Shown here: positions 45,808-58,530 of the stretch, in pieces
How the letters are laid out: each line of letters begins with the position of its first letter
How positions within the stretch are numbered: position 1 is the first letter of the stretch
Assembly: GCF_032854445.1 (NCBI RefSeq)
Contig: NC_088303.1
Location: 6,829,501-6,893,500, forward strand
Source of the DNA: Liolophura sinensis
Taxonomy: Eukaryota > Mollusca > Polyplacophora > Chitonida > Chitonidae
Direction of reading: 5' to 3'
DNA length: 64,000 bases
Translations under genes and position numbers: made by a program
Notes under the pieces: generated by a model
What the model saw: only the letters and a program-made list of their open reading frames with translations
What the model was told of the DNA's origin: nothing
The model's database searches: none

Positions 45808-47015
45808 GTGACATAAAGAAGGCTCATTCGCCCCCACGCATAAACTCTCTTCTGGTGAGGTCCTAAAAGCACCAAGGCTGAGCCTCAAACCTTGGTGATG
45901 AACAGAATCCAACATTTTAATATACGACCTCGTTGCAAAACCGTAAATAATGGGCCCATAGTCCAGTTTAGACCTCACCAGAGAACGACATAAATTACGT
46001 AAAACAGATCGGTCAGCAACCCACTCGGTACTAAACACGACCTTAATAATATCTAGAGCCTTTGTGCATTTAGGTTTAAGCATTTTTATACGAGGTGTAA
46101 CAGATTCTTGACTATCAAAAGTTTTTCTTAAAAACTTTGCTTCTCCAACAATTTTAATCTGTTCACCAGCAAAATTAAGCTCTGGGTCAAGAAGATTTTT
46201 CCGATTATTACAAAAATGCATACTGGTGGTTTTAGACGTTGAAAATAAAAAAAAAAAACCTTTTCACGTTGCCCATTTCTTAATGAGAAAAAGCTGCAGT
46301 TGCTTCTCAACGTTATTCGTATTTTAGCACGATAGCACATCAGGAAATTATCAACAAGTAGAGAACCCTCTGCACCAGATATTACGGTTTTAGCCGAACT
46401 ATTTTTATGCTGAACAGAGTGGAAGATAGAATACTGCCCTGAGTAGAGTTTCAAGTGGTTCAGATGGTAAATGGTTCAGAAGCTTATAATAGGACGTTAT
46501 CAGGCCCACATGTAGTATATCATGTGCCTTTCTTAATGCAGTTTTTAGTTGTTCCATATTGGAAGGACGATTATAAGCTGCTGCAATTATGAAGAAAAGG
46601 GCAATTTAATTTTCTACCTCTGGTGTTTAACATGTTAAAATTCCGACGAGTAATTCTCAACAGAGGATTTCTTAGAAATGGTCGGAGCTAGTTTATTTGC
46701 CATATCAGATTAAATATATTATTTCCGTCTTTCAAATGCTGGACTTTTGCTTTATTCCTTTTGCTCTTAAGTTTCTGAACTATGTTCCAGACCTTAAGCT
46801 TAGGTGTTTTTGACATAATGCCCGAAACAAAGTTCCGCGAATTAAATCGTCTCTTGGGCTTGAGTAATCGACGAGCATTAGCTTTAAAAATACAAACCTT
46901 GTTTAAATTTTTATCAGGACGACATATATTGTAACTTTCCTCAGCCTTTTACGTTGGTTTATGGATTGACGACAGTCCTTATCATACAAAGGTCTACTTT
47001 TGGATTTTGGATTTG

Positions 47016-47186
47016 TCGAATGAATGAATAATTATGGCTTAACGCCACATCCGCAATATCTCCGCCAAAAAATGTTTGGACATGTTCAAAATCAGATAAG
47101 AAAAACCAAAACTGTTAAAATTCGAAAACCATTACATTTAAAAAAAGTCTGTCTGGAAAAACTATATCTGTATCTTTTTATCTATA

Positions 47187-47230
<44 letters not shown>

Positions 47231-49620
47231 ATATCTTATGATATTGGCAAATTGCGTTAAAGAATTTATGACAACATTGCCAGAGATGCTGTCTAACAAA
47301 TGATATGTAGAGTTGACCGTGTAGAATCTTTGCCGAATATGAGCAAAGTCCACACAGTCAACCAGAATGTGTTTCGTGCCGTACTGAGCATCACATCCAA
47401 CACACTCTGGGGCAGAGCCCCCATCAAGAATAAAATTGTGTGTAAGGCGAGAATGCCCGACACGACACCTCGTTAAAAATACTGGAGACATTCGACAATT
47501 ATAAGAAGTGTAGCCCATGACTGATCAGTATACGGGATTTTAAATTTTGATATGGGTTTATTTATGACAGCCTTTTCCTGTCCACAACTGTGTTTCCATG
47601 GATACCAATATAACTCCTTATCCGACAGAATATAATATCTGTACCACTTTTAATAAGTTTTCTGTGTAAGGCTAATATTTCAAGTATCAATGGATTTTTA
47701 AATGTATTATACTGTATTGCCAAAAGGCCGGAGAGCATGTCACTGCATATCATTGCCTTCTGGGCACGACCAGAGGAAATATATGATAAGGCCAGGAATA
47801 TAGCTCTGGCCTTGGTATAGAAGATTGAGGAAGAGGATGGAAGACGAAAAGACCCGCTGTTCTATGACAGCTGCTGCTGCAACCATGTTCCCATCCTCTG
47901 AATATAAATTTATAATCCATATAATTAGTCTTAATTTCAGGAAAAATCCTGTTGAATTATAAGAGGATTTGCATTTGCTTTATTATATTTACGTAGGTAG
48001 AATATCCATTTAGGTTGAGGAAGAAGCCAGAGAGAAGATCCAGGAAAAGACACCAGAGCTATTTCCTCTGGTTTGATATTAACTTCCACAATATGGTCCC
48101 GTATGCGAAGACTGAACGAAGGGATCTTATTGGGACTTTTATTAAATTTATCTACATATGATGGATTAAAAAACACAATCGTAGGCAGGATTTGATGAAT
48201 AAGCTTTAAGCTTTGTAGAATATTGAAGGCTCAGTTTTATACGTCGGTTATATGAAGAAGACGCATTTGCCTCAACGTATAAACCTTCTACTGGTGAGGT
48301 TCTAAAAGCACCAAGGCTGAGCCTCAAACCTTGGTGATGAACAGGATCCAACATGTTAATAAACGACTTCCTACCGGAACCGGAAATGATGGGCCCATAG
48401 TCCAATTTAGACCTCACAAGTGAACAATATAAATTAATTAAAACAGATTGGTCAGCACCCAATCGGTGCTAGACACGACCTTAATTATATCGAGAGCCTT
48501 TGTGCATTTAGCTTTAAGCATTTTTATATGAGGTAAAACCAGGTAACTTACTATTAAATTTTATACCTAACAATTTTTTTTCTCGAACAACTTTAATATG
48601 TTTACCACAAAAATACAGCTCTGGGTCAAGATAAAGTTTCCGTTTATTACAAAAATGCATACCGACAGTTTAAGACGTTGACAATCTAAAACCGTTTTAG
48701 TTGCCTATTTCTCGATCTTGCTGAAACAAAGCTGCAACTGACGTTCGATGGATTCACATTTTAGCACATCTGCTTTCCAGTTTGTTCGGTACAATTTACA
48801 GGTTTTATTTGTTGTATTGAAATAGTCTGCGTTGAGCAAGAATTAAACGCAGGATGAACCGAAAAGTTGCACGGAAGTACAACTAAATTTATCATTATCA
48901 ATAGCATCAAATGCTACTTGCTTGACATTAGGAAATGAAGTGTGCAGAGAAGTATTGGAGGGTAAGACTAACTTGCGGACTTTTTGATAAGATGTATCGG
49001 TTTTGACTTTTATACTGATTATTTGTTTTTCTTAACCCAAAAATGGAAAGTACCTAGAGTAGACCATGTGATCTCCACAGCAATATTAAATTAATCATAT
49101 CACCATCTCTATCACGTATTATTTCCGAACAGCTGTTCAGGGAATTGAGAGGGGGTGTGAAAACAGATATTGTGGAAATTTTATTTAATGACAATAAATT
49201 TTTTGATTGTTTCTGGAAACAATCCATGACAATATCTCCGGATCTTAGCTTTTTAACGTTTTTAATGTTCCAGCTGCGCCCTGGAAAGCCCTTTCTAAAA
49301 GGGGGGAATTTTGGAGGCCGGCTTTTGTTCAGTCTTAGTTGAGAGAACATTGAAAGCTGGCGAACTGTCCTGTCCATTATCCAGTGAGTCCGATAAACCT
49401 TTTAACTTCCTCTTTTCAACAGCACTTGACGAAGTCGGCTGAGAGGAAGTCTTGGTAGATACATTAGAAACATTTGCAGAAATGTTCATGAAAGGCATTT
49501 TTAAATTTCAGCCCACATATTCCTCACCGACCACGCAGTGCCAACAAGGGCGAACGACAAAGAGCAAACCCAATTCCCCATCACTAACTCCGCCATCTTC
49601 CACCCTTTGAGTAGGGTCAC
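47016..49620 (-). mobile_element. LINE copy B, internally deleted
   Basis: It is head-to-tail with copy A. The 5' side (49500-49000) encodes an ORF1 start (MPFMNISANVSNVST) and FRKGFPGRSWNIKNVKKLRS. The 3' side encodes the RT thumb (LINLYCSLVRSKLDYGPII), an RNase H region and NFILDGGSAPECVGCDAQYG near 47420. The part between (zinc knuckles, endonuclease and most of the RT) is missing or unrecognisable. A (TA)19 run at 47189-47226 lies in the 3' UTR. It ends near 47016 with the same ATTCATTC tail. Confidence 0.8.
47189..47226. repeat. (TA)19 microsatellite in LINE B 3' UTR
   Basis: An uninterrupted TA run in the same part of the LINE as the run in copy D. Confidence 0.95.
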
Positions 49621-49737
49621 ACATCGCTAATCGATTGACCCGTCGCCTCAAAACGTAGCCCCGAAAACGAAAGTTGAGAAACAACAACTATTCTGTAAGG
49701 AGTGATGTTATAGATTTATTTGTTTATTTTTTTATTT

Positions 49738-49815
49738 ATTTATTTATTTGATTGGTGTTTTACGCCGTACTCAAGAATACTTCACTACGACGGCGGCCAG
49801 CATTACGGTGAGTGG
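49738..49815 (-). repeat. SINE family 1 tail fragment
   Basis: The left end is tttatttatttatttg followed by attggtgttttacgccg and cggcggccagcattacgg. It is truncated after about 80 bp. Confidence 0.8.
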
Positions 49816-49867
49816 AAATTCCTATCAAGAGAAGTCCTGAACTGACACCTAGAATACTGGCATAGTT

Positions 49868-50045
49868 AGGCCTCCTTGGCCGCGGTACTTAGCATGCCAG
49901 GGAGGCGCAATGGCCCGACACTTTCGACGATACTATGTGAGTTCAAGTCCAGCTTATACTGGCTTTTTTCGACTGTACGTGGCTCTGCACGGTATCCTCC
50001 CACCATAATGTTGACCGCTATCTTAAAAAGACTATCTTGGGCGGC
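49868..50045 (+). repeat. SINE family 1 head fragment, opposite orientation
   Basis: It includes GTGAGTTCAAGTCCAG (B-box-like), then tactggc and a shortened body (tcctcccaccataatg). Together with the preceding piece it forms an inverted pair. Confidence 0.6.
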
Positions 50046-51253
50046 GCCATCAGCCAGGCATCAGTGTAAATATCATATATACAGTTACACGACCCTAATA
50101 TGACAGACATCGTTTTAAAACCCAAGCAAACCGAAACAAAAGCTTAAATTGTCACTGTATTCACAATATATGAAACACGCGTGTACTTATGGCCTATATC
50201 GTGTGACCATTAAGTAGAGCCTAAGAGCTGTCGTAAACTGCAAACAACTTTTCCATAAACGTGCATTGCCAGGTTATGATCCTCTCTCTTATCTAAGAGC
50301 GAATGACCCGTCACTGATGACAGTATAGCTTTAGACGAGACTATCCAGTAACAGCATTTTGACTGGATAGCTTCAAGGGGTATTGTTCCCAATTCAATTA
50401 AGTTACTCTACTGATATTAACGAACGGTCTGATTTCTACACATCGCCATGATATTCAGAACCTTAGTGGGAATCAGCAATGAATTGTTTATTCATTATGC
50501 ATGTCCCGTTGTACAGGGATGTTTCGGTAGTTTATTGGACCTTTTCCAGTTGCGGATTGAAAGTACTGTTTCATAGGTATGCTAATACACAGAATTGAAT
50601 TAAGAATACCGGAAATCAAATTTTCAAAATCAGTATAATGTTGTTGTAGTAAAACTGCTCCATATCAGTATAGATACTTCGTATTTTATTACTATCTTGG
50701 TGTTTATTTGGTTTGATTTACCGCCGTTTTAGAGAATGTTTCGTCTGTATGACGGTAATTATGTTTGCCTGTGGGGGACCTACGATACATCCCTCTCGTG
50801 CTCACGTATCTTATAAACTTTTAGATGAAGCTCTATTCCGGCTGGCGTGTGCCAAACAAAACTGTGTGCACCAGTTTTCCAATAGGAAAACTGGTTTTAA
50901 TGACTCTCTTCACATTGATTTAGTCGCCTATGCGATTTTAAATAAATAAATATGGGGGTAACCTTCGTGTGTTTAGGGAAAGAGTAAGATATAACACTTG
51001 AGGATCAGTCATAAATCGAAATTATTCCCATGTATGTTCATTCAACACAAAAAACGATGGTGTCTAGTTGAAATGTTAGGCGTTCCCGCCTGTGTGAGGC
51101 ACTGTATAAGCCACGGCCAAATACTCCTCCACACCGTCCACGTGGTCACACAAGGTGCCTTCTGGTGATTGCTGAGGATGTGTTTATTCTCAACGGACAG
51201 CTGGAAAGATGATGCACAGTTTCTTTTAAACACATCATTATCCGTAATTATTT
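50046..51253. other. Intergenic DNA, nothing assigned
   Basis: No coding or repeat family is recognised on either strand. Confidence 0.5.
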
Positions 51254-51378
51254 ATTTATTTGATAGGTGTTTTACGCCGTACTCAAGAATGTTTCACTTA
51301 TACGACGGCGGCCAGCATTATGGTGGGTGGAAACCGGGCACAGCCCGGGGGAAACCCACGACCATCCGCAGGCTTCCG
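51254..51378 (-). repeat. SINE family 1 fragment
   Basis: It begins with a tttatttg tail, then taggtgttttacgccgtac, the cggcggccagcattatgg block and gggaaacccacgaccatc. The tRNA head is missing. Confidence 0.88.
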
Positions 51379-54300
51379 TAATTATAGTCCGTAATAACGA
51401 TGCGGGCACTGGATAGGTTGGGTACAAGAAAAATTGTAGGCCCTACTGGGTACTGCTTGTTCTCGCAACCTTTTATTGTTTGCGTTCTGGTGGGCTTTTT
51501 CACTTCAGAAAGGCTGGGTAAAAAAATTTGCGTTCATTTAGCGACATTGTATCCTAGTGTATCTTTCATGGGATCGTAAACTCCAATAAATCACATTATT
51601 GACCTACAAAGAAGACTCGTGTTTTTGTCTTTTCAGACTTTGCTACAATCACCAGATGCACGATTTAAAGAGCATGTAAATTACTTGGCTGCCCGGGTAC
51701 CGGTACTATTTATATTCTTACACCACCTATGTACTGTTGTAACAACCATGTTTGTTTCTTTTTTTTTTTTTTTTTTTTGATTCTTATCTGTAGATAGCAG
51801 ACACGTGTCTACTTAAAGATTTTCAAGATACTGAAAATAATCATACCATGTTTAAGGCATTAACCGATTCGGCGTCTCTTTGGTATCAACAGTAAATTAC
51901 AAGCGTCTGCTGGTCAAATGGCAATGGTGTACATGCACACCATGAGCACGTGTTACCATTCGGTTCTACCACATAACCTATTGTTCAGCCATATTTTGCA
52001 CTCACATCCTTGTGTTTCATCAGTGCAGTCGAATACCTGACTTGAAACGCAATAATGGGCGTCTGTAATCATAGGGCAGATAAAATATTTAGATTTTAAG
52101 GAGACTTGTCAATAACTACTGCGGCTAGATTATGAGGGTTTTTTTTTTATTTATGTTAGTTAGCCACTACACTCTGATCAAAATACCGCACTTAAGGGTT
52201 TGGAATATCCTTATGAAAACAGAAGGAGGCACTCTAAACGGGAAAGATAGCAATCAGTTGAAGAGTCTGTCCCTGTTTCACCGGTCCCGTTCAGAAGATT
52301 ATTATCACCTGAGTGAGGTATTATTTTTAACGCAGCAGATCTGCCATTGACCAGTAGAATTGCGCGCTACATTCCAGATCTGAATGATTCCGATGACGTT
52401 ACAGCCTTTAGTCAGAGACACTGTCATATACTGACAAATGTTCAAGTCTATCGTTTGAGCGGCTTTCTTGTCCACATTTCTGACCGCCGTGGTATAAACG
52501 ACACACATATGTGGTCTTGAATTCTGAGTAGAAAGAAGCAAGAAATATACACCTTTGTAGCAAAGTTATATTCCAAATTGGTCCAAAAACTGTATGTACT
52601 CTAATTGGGAAATGTCTGGCTCACCTCAGTTTCTGATACATATCCGGTCAGAGTAAGGTGGCAACTGAAAAGTACATTTGAAATGTGTAGATCTCTGAAT
52701 GTGGATTAAATTCAGCAAATTGTGTTTTGTGTGTCCATCAGGCGCATACATTCAGCTAAACGGGGTCTAGCTGCATGAAATTGGGAAAGGTTTTGAACAA
52801 GTGCTCACGATCACGGTTAAAAATCGTTTTTTTCTTAAAGGAGCGTCGCTTTATAACATGACCTTTGCCCACTGGAATGTTTAAAACCTACTTTTGTCCT
52901 CACCAAGCACTGAAGTTGAAATTGCAGTAAGTGATGAAAGTTTTTGTAGTGTAAACATTATATTACTTCATGAATATATGTATGCTTGAGTGTTTATGCC
53001 ATGCTTAACATATAAAGTCCATGTCGACAAAATACTGCCGCTATCGAGATATCATGCCGAAGATCTCGTATATGTTATCCCACCCACATTAAAGTGACAC
53101 GGGGCCATCCAGTTCTGTTTTCTTGCTTTAACCCCTCATGTCTGGAAGCTTAAAGTCCTCGGCATGACCTAGATTTTATAACTGACTGAGCTACATCTAA
53201 TAGTATACATTAGATCAACGTATGCATTAAAATGTATACGTTACCGAGAATATGAACAACTCATTTGAATGACAGCTGACCAGTTGCTAAAAACATGAAC
53301 TGTGGACTATGTCGAAAATTAGACATGTGCGTTTCAATGCTTAGAATAGAAATTATTGCAAGTGCCGTGATTCTATTATCGCAGGTAGCGTGAATAAGAA
53401 AAGCGCACTATTACTGCCTTGCACCCTAGGGAAGAAACGGTTGAAAACGAGAGTTGTGAAGTGGTGTGCTGATATTAGATTACATAGAAGGCCTCTATAG
53501 TTGACCCAATACGCAACGGGTGTTGCATATTCAAACTTGCAGACTCCATCTACAAAAACTGTGCCAGTATGGGCTTTGAACTCAGATCACTGCTAGCGTC
53601 TTGCCATCTGGCCTATATTAATATTCTCTCCCACCACTGCTTGTATACGCAGATAATTTGCTCTAATCACATCTCTTCCTCAGACACACTCATGTTCACA
53701 CATCTAGCCTAGTTGCAACGGAAGGCGGCAACTGTTGCCAAATTGAGCCTTCGAGGCTAGAGTTTATACAATCCTTGAACATCACGTAACACACAACATG
53801 GTGAATACTCTACCAAATAGAGTATTGCTTGCTTTCGTACAAGGTTTTTGACCACAGCCACATCATATGACCCCCGTTCCATTTGTAACTGAAGGCATTG
53901 GAAAAATACCTCTTCGAGGCGAACAGCTAAAAGAGAACAAAATCCGAAGTGACATTTGTAGAAGAGTCCCAAAAGCTGTAAATGTTTCTTACTCTGCACA
54001 ATTTTAAGTTCATTTCTCACTAAATTTGATCCAAGAAAAGTAGTACATCTATCCAAGTCGGTTATAAGGGACAGGAAAATGAATAACGTAGAACGCCAGA
54101 GTTGTGAAAGTGAACTTTTTTCTCAAAAAAATAAAGAAGAAAATATTGTGAACATTTTCAGTATCTTGACATTTGCAGATGAATACGGTGTTGCATCGTT
54201 AAACACAGGCCTTTTAACTTTAAGACGCCATTGGCAATACAATTGGTCTAATTATCTCATCTCAGAATTTAAGCAATTAGCTGAATTCGATTCAGTGTAA

Positions 54301-54561
54301 AAGGAAACGATAAAGAAACAAGATAAATAAAAAGGACTGTTTGCCTTGTGTTTGCCGTCTGATGCTTACTTTGTGTATTCTTCCTGTGCACTTCAAACTA
54401 TTAGGGGAATTTCTGGTGAAAATACACCGTTACAGAGGAAACGTTCCTTCAGAACTTAAACAAAGTTACTCAGTTTCTGTAAATTTCTGGAAACTATTTT
54501 CTGAAAGGCCTTTCATCCAGAAATTTAATTTTCGCCCCTCGATCCTGTCAGCTCATTGTGA
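51379..54561. other. Intergenic DNA, nothing assigned
   Basis: It contains a T20 run at 51759-51778. Frames such as 54079-54300 plus and 53757-54056 minus have no recognisable motif. Confidence 0.45.
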
Positions 54562-55502
54562 TTGAATGATTATGGTTTAACGCCACATCAGCAATATATT
54601 TTATCCATATCGTGGCGAGAACAAGGTGAAAAAAACGGGGCGGTTGAGGTTTTGGATATGATGGTGAGAACATCAAAAACGAAACATAAATGTTCGGACA
54701 TGTTTAAAATCAGATAAGAACAACCAAAAACCGTTAAGACTCGAAAACCAGCATCTTTTAAAAATAGTATATCAACAAATATTTATGTACATATTATTTT
54801 TATCTATGAATATTTCAGACAATTAAAATCTATACGTTATGATAAAGGCCAATAGCCTTCAAATAATTTATGACAACATCGCCAGCGATGCTGTCAAACA
54901 AAACATATATAGAGCTGACCTTATAGAATCTCTGCCGAACATGGACAAAGTCTACACAGTCAACGAAGATATGTTTGATGCCATATTGGGCGTCATATCC
55001 AACACACTCATGAGCACTGCTCCCATCTAGTATGAAAGTGTGTATCAGATGAGAATGCCCAATACTACACCTCGTTAAAACTACTTTGTCTGCACGAGAC
55101 ATTTTACAACTATGGGCATTGCAGTCGGTGACAGGATGAATAGCATGCAGTTTCTTATAAACCTGCAAGACCCATTCACCCTGCCAAAGGTGACGAATAT
55201 ATTTAAAAATATTAGACGTCACGTCAGTATACGGGCAGTTTTCGCCTACATGTCCACGACTGTGTATCCATAGATATTAATGTGCCCCAGCAAGACCCAC
55301 CAGGATCTTGTCTTTGGAGATTACGGGGCGCAAGCCACGGCAAACAGGTCGCTTCCCGGTTGCCTCTCACACAACCGAGAAGATGTGAACCTAGTATACT
55401 CACCGGGCTCACACAGGAGAGCTCTAGGTTAGTCTTCTTTTACGACAAGCTTGGGTAGAGAGCTGAAGTCCTTTTCTTATTACCCTGGAAACCCCACGGG
55501 GG
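54562..55502 (-). mobile_element. LINE copy C: 941 bp internally deleted copy with perfect 13 bp target duplication
   Basis: The 5' end, on the minus strand, starts CCCCCGTGGGGTTTCC and matches the 5' end of copy E at 60604 for about 200 bp. The rest matches the 3' RNase H region (TFILDGSSAHECVGYDAQYG) and the 3' UTR of copies A and B. ORF1, the endonuclease and the RT are absent. The 13 bp CAGCTCATTGTGA directly flanks both ends (54549-54561 and 55503-55515), so the deleted form was itself inserted whole by target-primed reverse transcription, or was deleted after insertion. Confidence 0.93.
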
Positions 55503-55515
55503 CAGCTCATTGTGA

Positions 55516-56028
55516 GTAGCGTAGTTCCCATGTCACCTGCGAATTTTATTCATGAGCAAATCCTTGGACAGTGCCTGGCAGATAATATCAACATAAAATA
55601 TACAGAGTTACCACACCTTCTGTTAACGAGTGAGGGTGCGGGGATGGTTCCACAGAAATTACCAAGACAGTATACATGTCTTATAAGAAGACACAAGTCA
55701 AACCTCAATATGTAACAATTCGTGGCATCGGTTGTACAGTTGTTTAGCGCCTGGCCTTGTAAAAAGCTGGAATGAAGTCTTGTCTGAGAGTTCCCCTTTG
55801 GTTTTTTCAGTATGTTGAAAGTATTTTTATTATATTGGATATTCTTTAGGTGAGGCCTCGCTATACATACATGTGAGCACTAAGACCAGTATGTCATGAA
55901 AAGACATCGTCGAGATGTAACCACAACACAACAACAAAAGTTCATGTCTAAAGAGACATAGATACATGTAAATATCCCGAGAAGCATCGACAGATTCATT
56001 GAACATAAGTTGATGTAATGAGTGTGTG
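55516..56028. other. Intergenic DNA, nothing assigned
   Basis: No gene or repeat is recognised. A 67-codon frame at 55512-55715 has no motif. Confidence 0.45.
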
Positions 56029-56482
56029 CTTTGAGTTCAGCGTCATACTTAACAATTGTTCAGTCATGTGACGACAAATATGAATTAAACCGTGTGTTAT
56101 TTTTATATGTTTCTATATGCGTGATTAATGCAATGTTTGCGTTACAATTTACGTCCCAAACATTCCCGCAATAATACTTCAGTTTGGCTTCTCTTTGCTA
56201 ATGGGCAGTGCAATAGTAGTCCTCTGTATGTGAAGGTTATCAGCTAGTGGGGATTCCACTTTTCATGCAACTGACCGAGGTTATCAGAGTGTTCCGAAAT
56301 TCATTTGTTTGTTTGACCGCACTCAATAATATTTTACTTGTACGACGGCGGCCAGCAATATGGTGGAAGAAAACCGGGCAAGGCACGGGGAAACCCGCAA
56401 CCATCCGCAGGTTGCTGGAAGACCTTCCCACGTACGGCCGGAGAGGAAGCCAAGTCTGAACAAGGAACACGTACATGACGAA
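56029..56482 (+). repeat. Large inverted repeat, left arm
   Basis: About 454 bp, near-identical to the reverse complement of 58073-58530. It starts gctttgagttcagcgtcat (like a SINE family 2 tail), has unique sequence in the middle and ends with a SINE family 1 fragment (56310-56465). Confidence 0.92.
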
Positions 56483-58072
56483 CACTCAGGCTTCAAGCTG
56501 GAACTGAAGCAATAATAGCTGGATTCCTCTTCCTTCAGAATAAGGTTAATAAATATTCTAGTGTAAAGCAAGGATTAAGGCATGCGTGAAATGTACGAAG
56601 GTCACATGTATCAATCCGGACGTTATTAATAATAGGCGGTTCTTTTCCCCTTTTTATAGTGTTTCTCCCCAGGAAAGCAAATTGGAGACCTCAAAACCAA
56701 CAAACGTACAATGATTTGCTTTCTCCAAACGGATATTAACAAATATCTTCAGACAAAACTTTTAGTCACGGCGTTCTGCTAAACAGCCCTGATGCCTCTA
56801 AGCATAGCATACCACTATTTGGGCCTGGTGAAGCTTTCTTTCAGCGATTCAATATTGACGATGAATGGACGAAAATAAGGCACATGTATTGTCCACACCC
56901 GACATAAGGGAAGCCTCGACTCGGCCTATATTACATCTGTCAGCCTGTTAAGTAGATTCTAACACGAAAGTAATTGATCTCGACGCAGACAATGTTTGCT
57001 TATAGTCCTGCTGCTATGCTACTATCTTCAAAGACACGATATCAAAAACCTGCAGTTTGGGGTTTTGGTTGGGGGGTGCGGTGGAGGGGGGGATGGGTAA
57101 GCGTGTGTTGAGGGGGGGCGATGCTGTATAATGTGAGAATGTTCAGACTTACCTGATACCGTATCTTTAATGTTTTAACTATGTCGGCGACATTTATCGA
57201 ACCTTCGAAGACCTTGTGTAAATTATTATGAAGGGTGCATGCCGGAGTTTGACACTGAATGTTATCACAACCACATCCCTGAGACACGGAGAACGAATTT
57301 ATTTGTATGTAAAGCCTGTAACATCTAAGAGGACCCTTAGAGAAACTTAATCTTTATAATGACAACAGTGACCGAAATGTAAGAAAAAAGATCTTGATTT
57401 GGAAAAAGTATAGTTTGATTTTTAAAATTAGCAGATATTACCGTGAAATAAAAGATTTCAGAACGTTAAAGTCTAAAATGACTTTAAACAGAAGATGTTT
57501 GCTGATACCGGTGGTAACTGGAGGTCTAAGATTTTCTCCAACCTTAGCCCTTGTCTTTTACGTGTAAGAGTATGTTGATGTACAAGTCTGAAATGTAAAA
57601 ACCAAACAGAAGTTCTGTTAGGCCAACTTTCTCTAGTTGAATGCCCCGGTCTAAGCGTCGAGGATGTAAGTTGGACATGAAAACCGACACTTTCAAAAGA
57701 TTCTGATACATTTCGTTTTCGTTCAGCGCCACATTTATTTAAGACATTTATTACTTACAGCAAAGTTTGATTACAAATGCAATAGTGATAAGTTTAATTT
57801 CGTAAGCGTCCCTGGTGTAGGTTTCATTTGTCAGACTGATCACTGTCCTAGAGGTGATCTGGGTGATGCGTTATCATCACAAAAACGACCCATGCAAACA
57901 GTGAGAGAGGTGGAATCTTCAAAATTCTTGTACAAGTCTAGAATAAACCAGTGTTTCATGTACGTCGTATATTAGGCGTCACACACTTTACTCGTGATAT
58001 TAATGTGCTTACCGAATCCCTAAATGGACTGCAAAAGCGAAGCTGCTCCCGAACAACGCCGACATCTCCCAG
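56483..58072. other. Spacer of the inverted repeat, no gene seen
   Basis: Unassigned DNA. A G-rich tract lies at 57058-57119 (next entry). Short frames on both strands lack motifs. Confidence 0.5.
57058..57119 (+). other. G-rich tract with G-quadruplex potential
   Basis: Runs of 4, 6, 7, 3 and 7 consecutive G occur within about 60 bp, separated by short linkers. Four or more G-runs in this spacing fit the usual quadruplex pattern. No promoter context is known. Confidence 0.6.
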
Positions 58073-58530
58073 GCTTCGTCATGCACGTGTTCCTTGTTCG
58101 GACTTGGCTTCCTCTCCGGCCGTACGTGGGAAGGTCTTCCAGCAACCTGCGGATGATCGCGGGTTTCCCCCGTGCCTTGCCCGGTTTCCTTCCACCATAT
58201 TGCTGGCCGCCGTCGTACAAGTAAAATATTATTGAGTGCGGTCAAACAAACAAATGAATTTCGGAACACTCTGATAACCTTCGTCTGTTGCATGAAAAGT
58301 GGAATCCCCACTAGCTGATAACCTTCACATACAGAGGACTACTATTGCACTGCCCATTAGCAAAGAGAAGCCAAACTAAAGTATTATTGCGGAACTGTTT
58401 GGGACGTAAATTGTAGCGCAAACATTGCATTAATCACCCATGTAGAAACATATAAAAATAACACAAGGTTTAACTAATATTTGTTGTCATATGTCTGAAC
58501 AATTGTTAAGTATGACGTTGAACTCAAAGC
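58073..58530 (-). repeat. Large inverted repeat, right arm
   Basis: The inverse of 56029-56482 with a few substitutions and small indels. A SINE family 1 piece is at 58080-58245 and a SINE family 2 tail at 58485-58530. The spacer of about 1.6 kb has no recognised gene. Confidence 0.92.

Larger units (their letters stand above)
43537..47010 (-). mobile_element. LINE copy A (I/Nimb-like), 5'-truncated, with two nested insertions
   Basis: Read on the minus strand it begins within the endonuclease-RT linker near 47000 and passes through the reverse transcriptase. The catalytic box is SLLVDNFLMCY (Asn for the second Asp), followed by LRNLCRSLVRSKLDYGPIIYG and HHQGLRLSLGAFRTSP. It then enters an RNase H-like region and ends with NFILDGVSAPECAGCGAEYG near 43900. 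The tail ends GCCATAATCATTCATT. Its length without insertions is about 2.4 kb. Many stops and shifts make it inactive. Copies B, C, D and E belong to the same or a close family. The RNase H domain after the RT points to the I superfamily. Confidence 0.85.
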
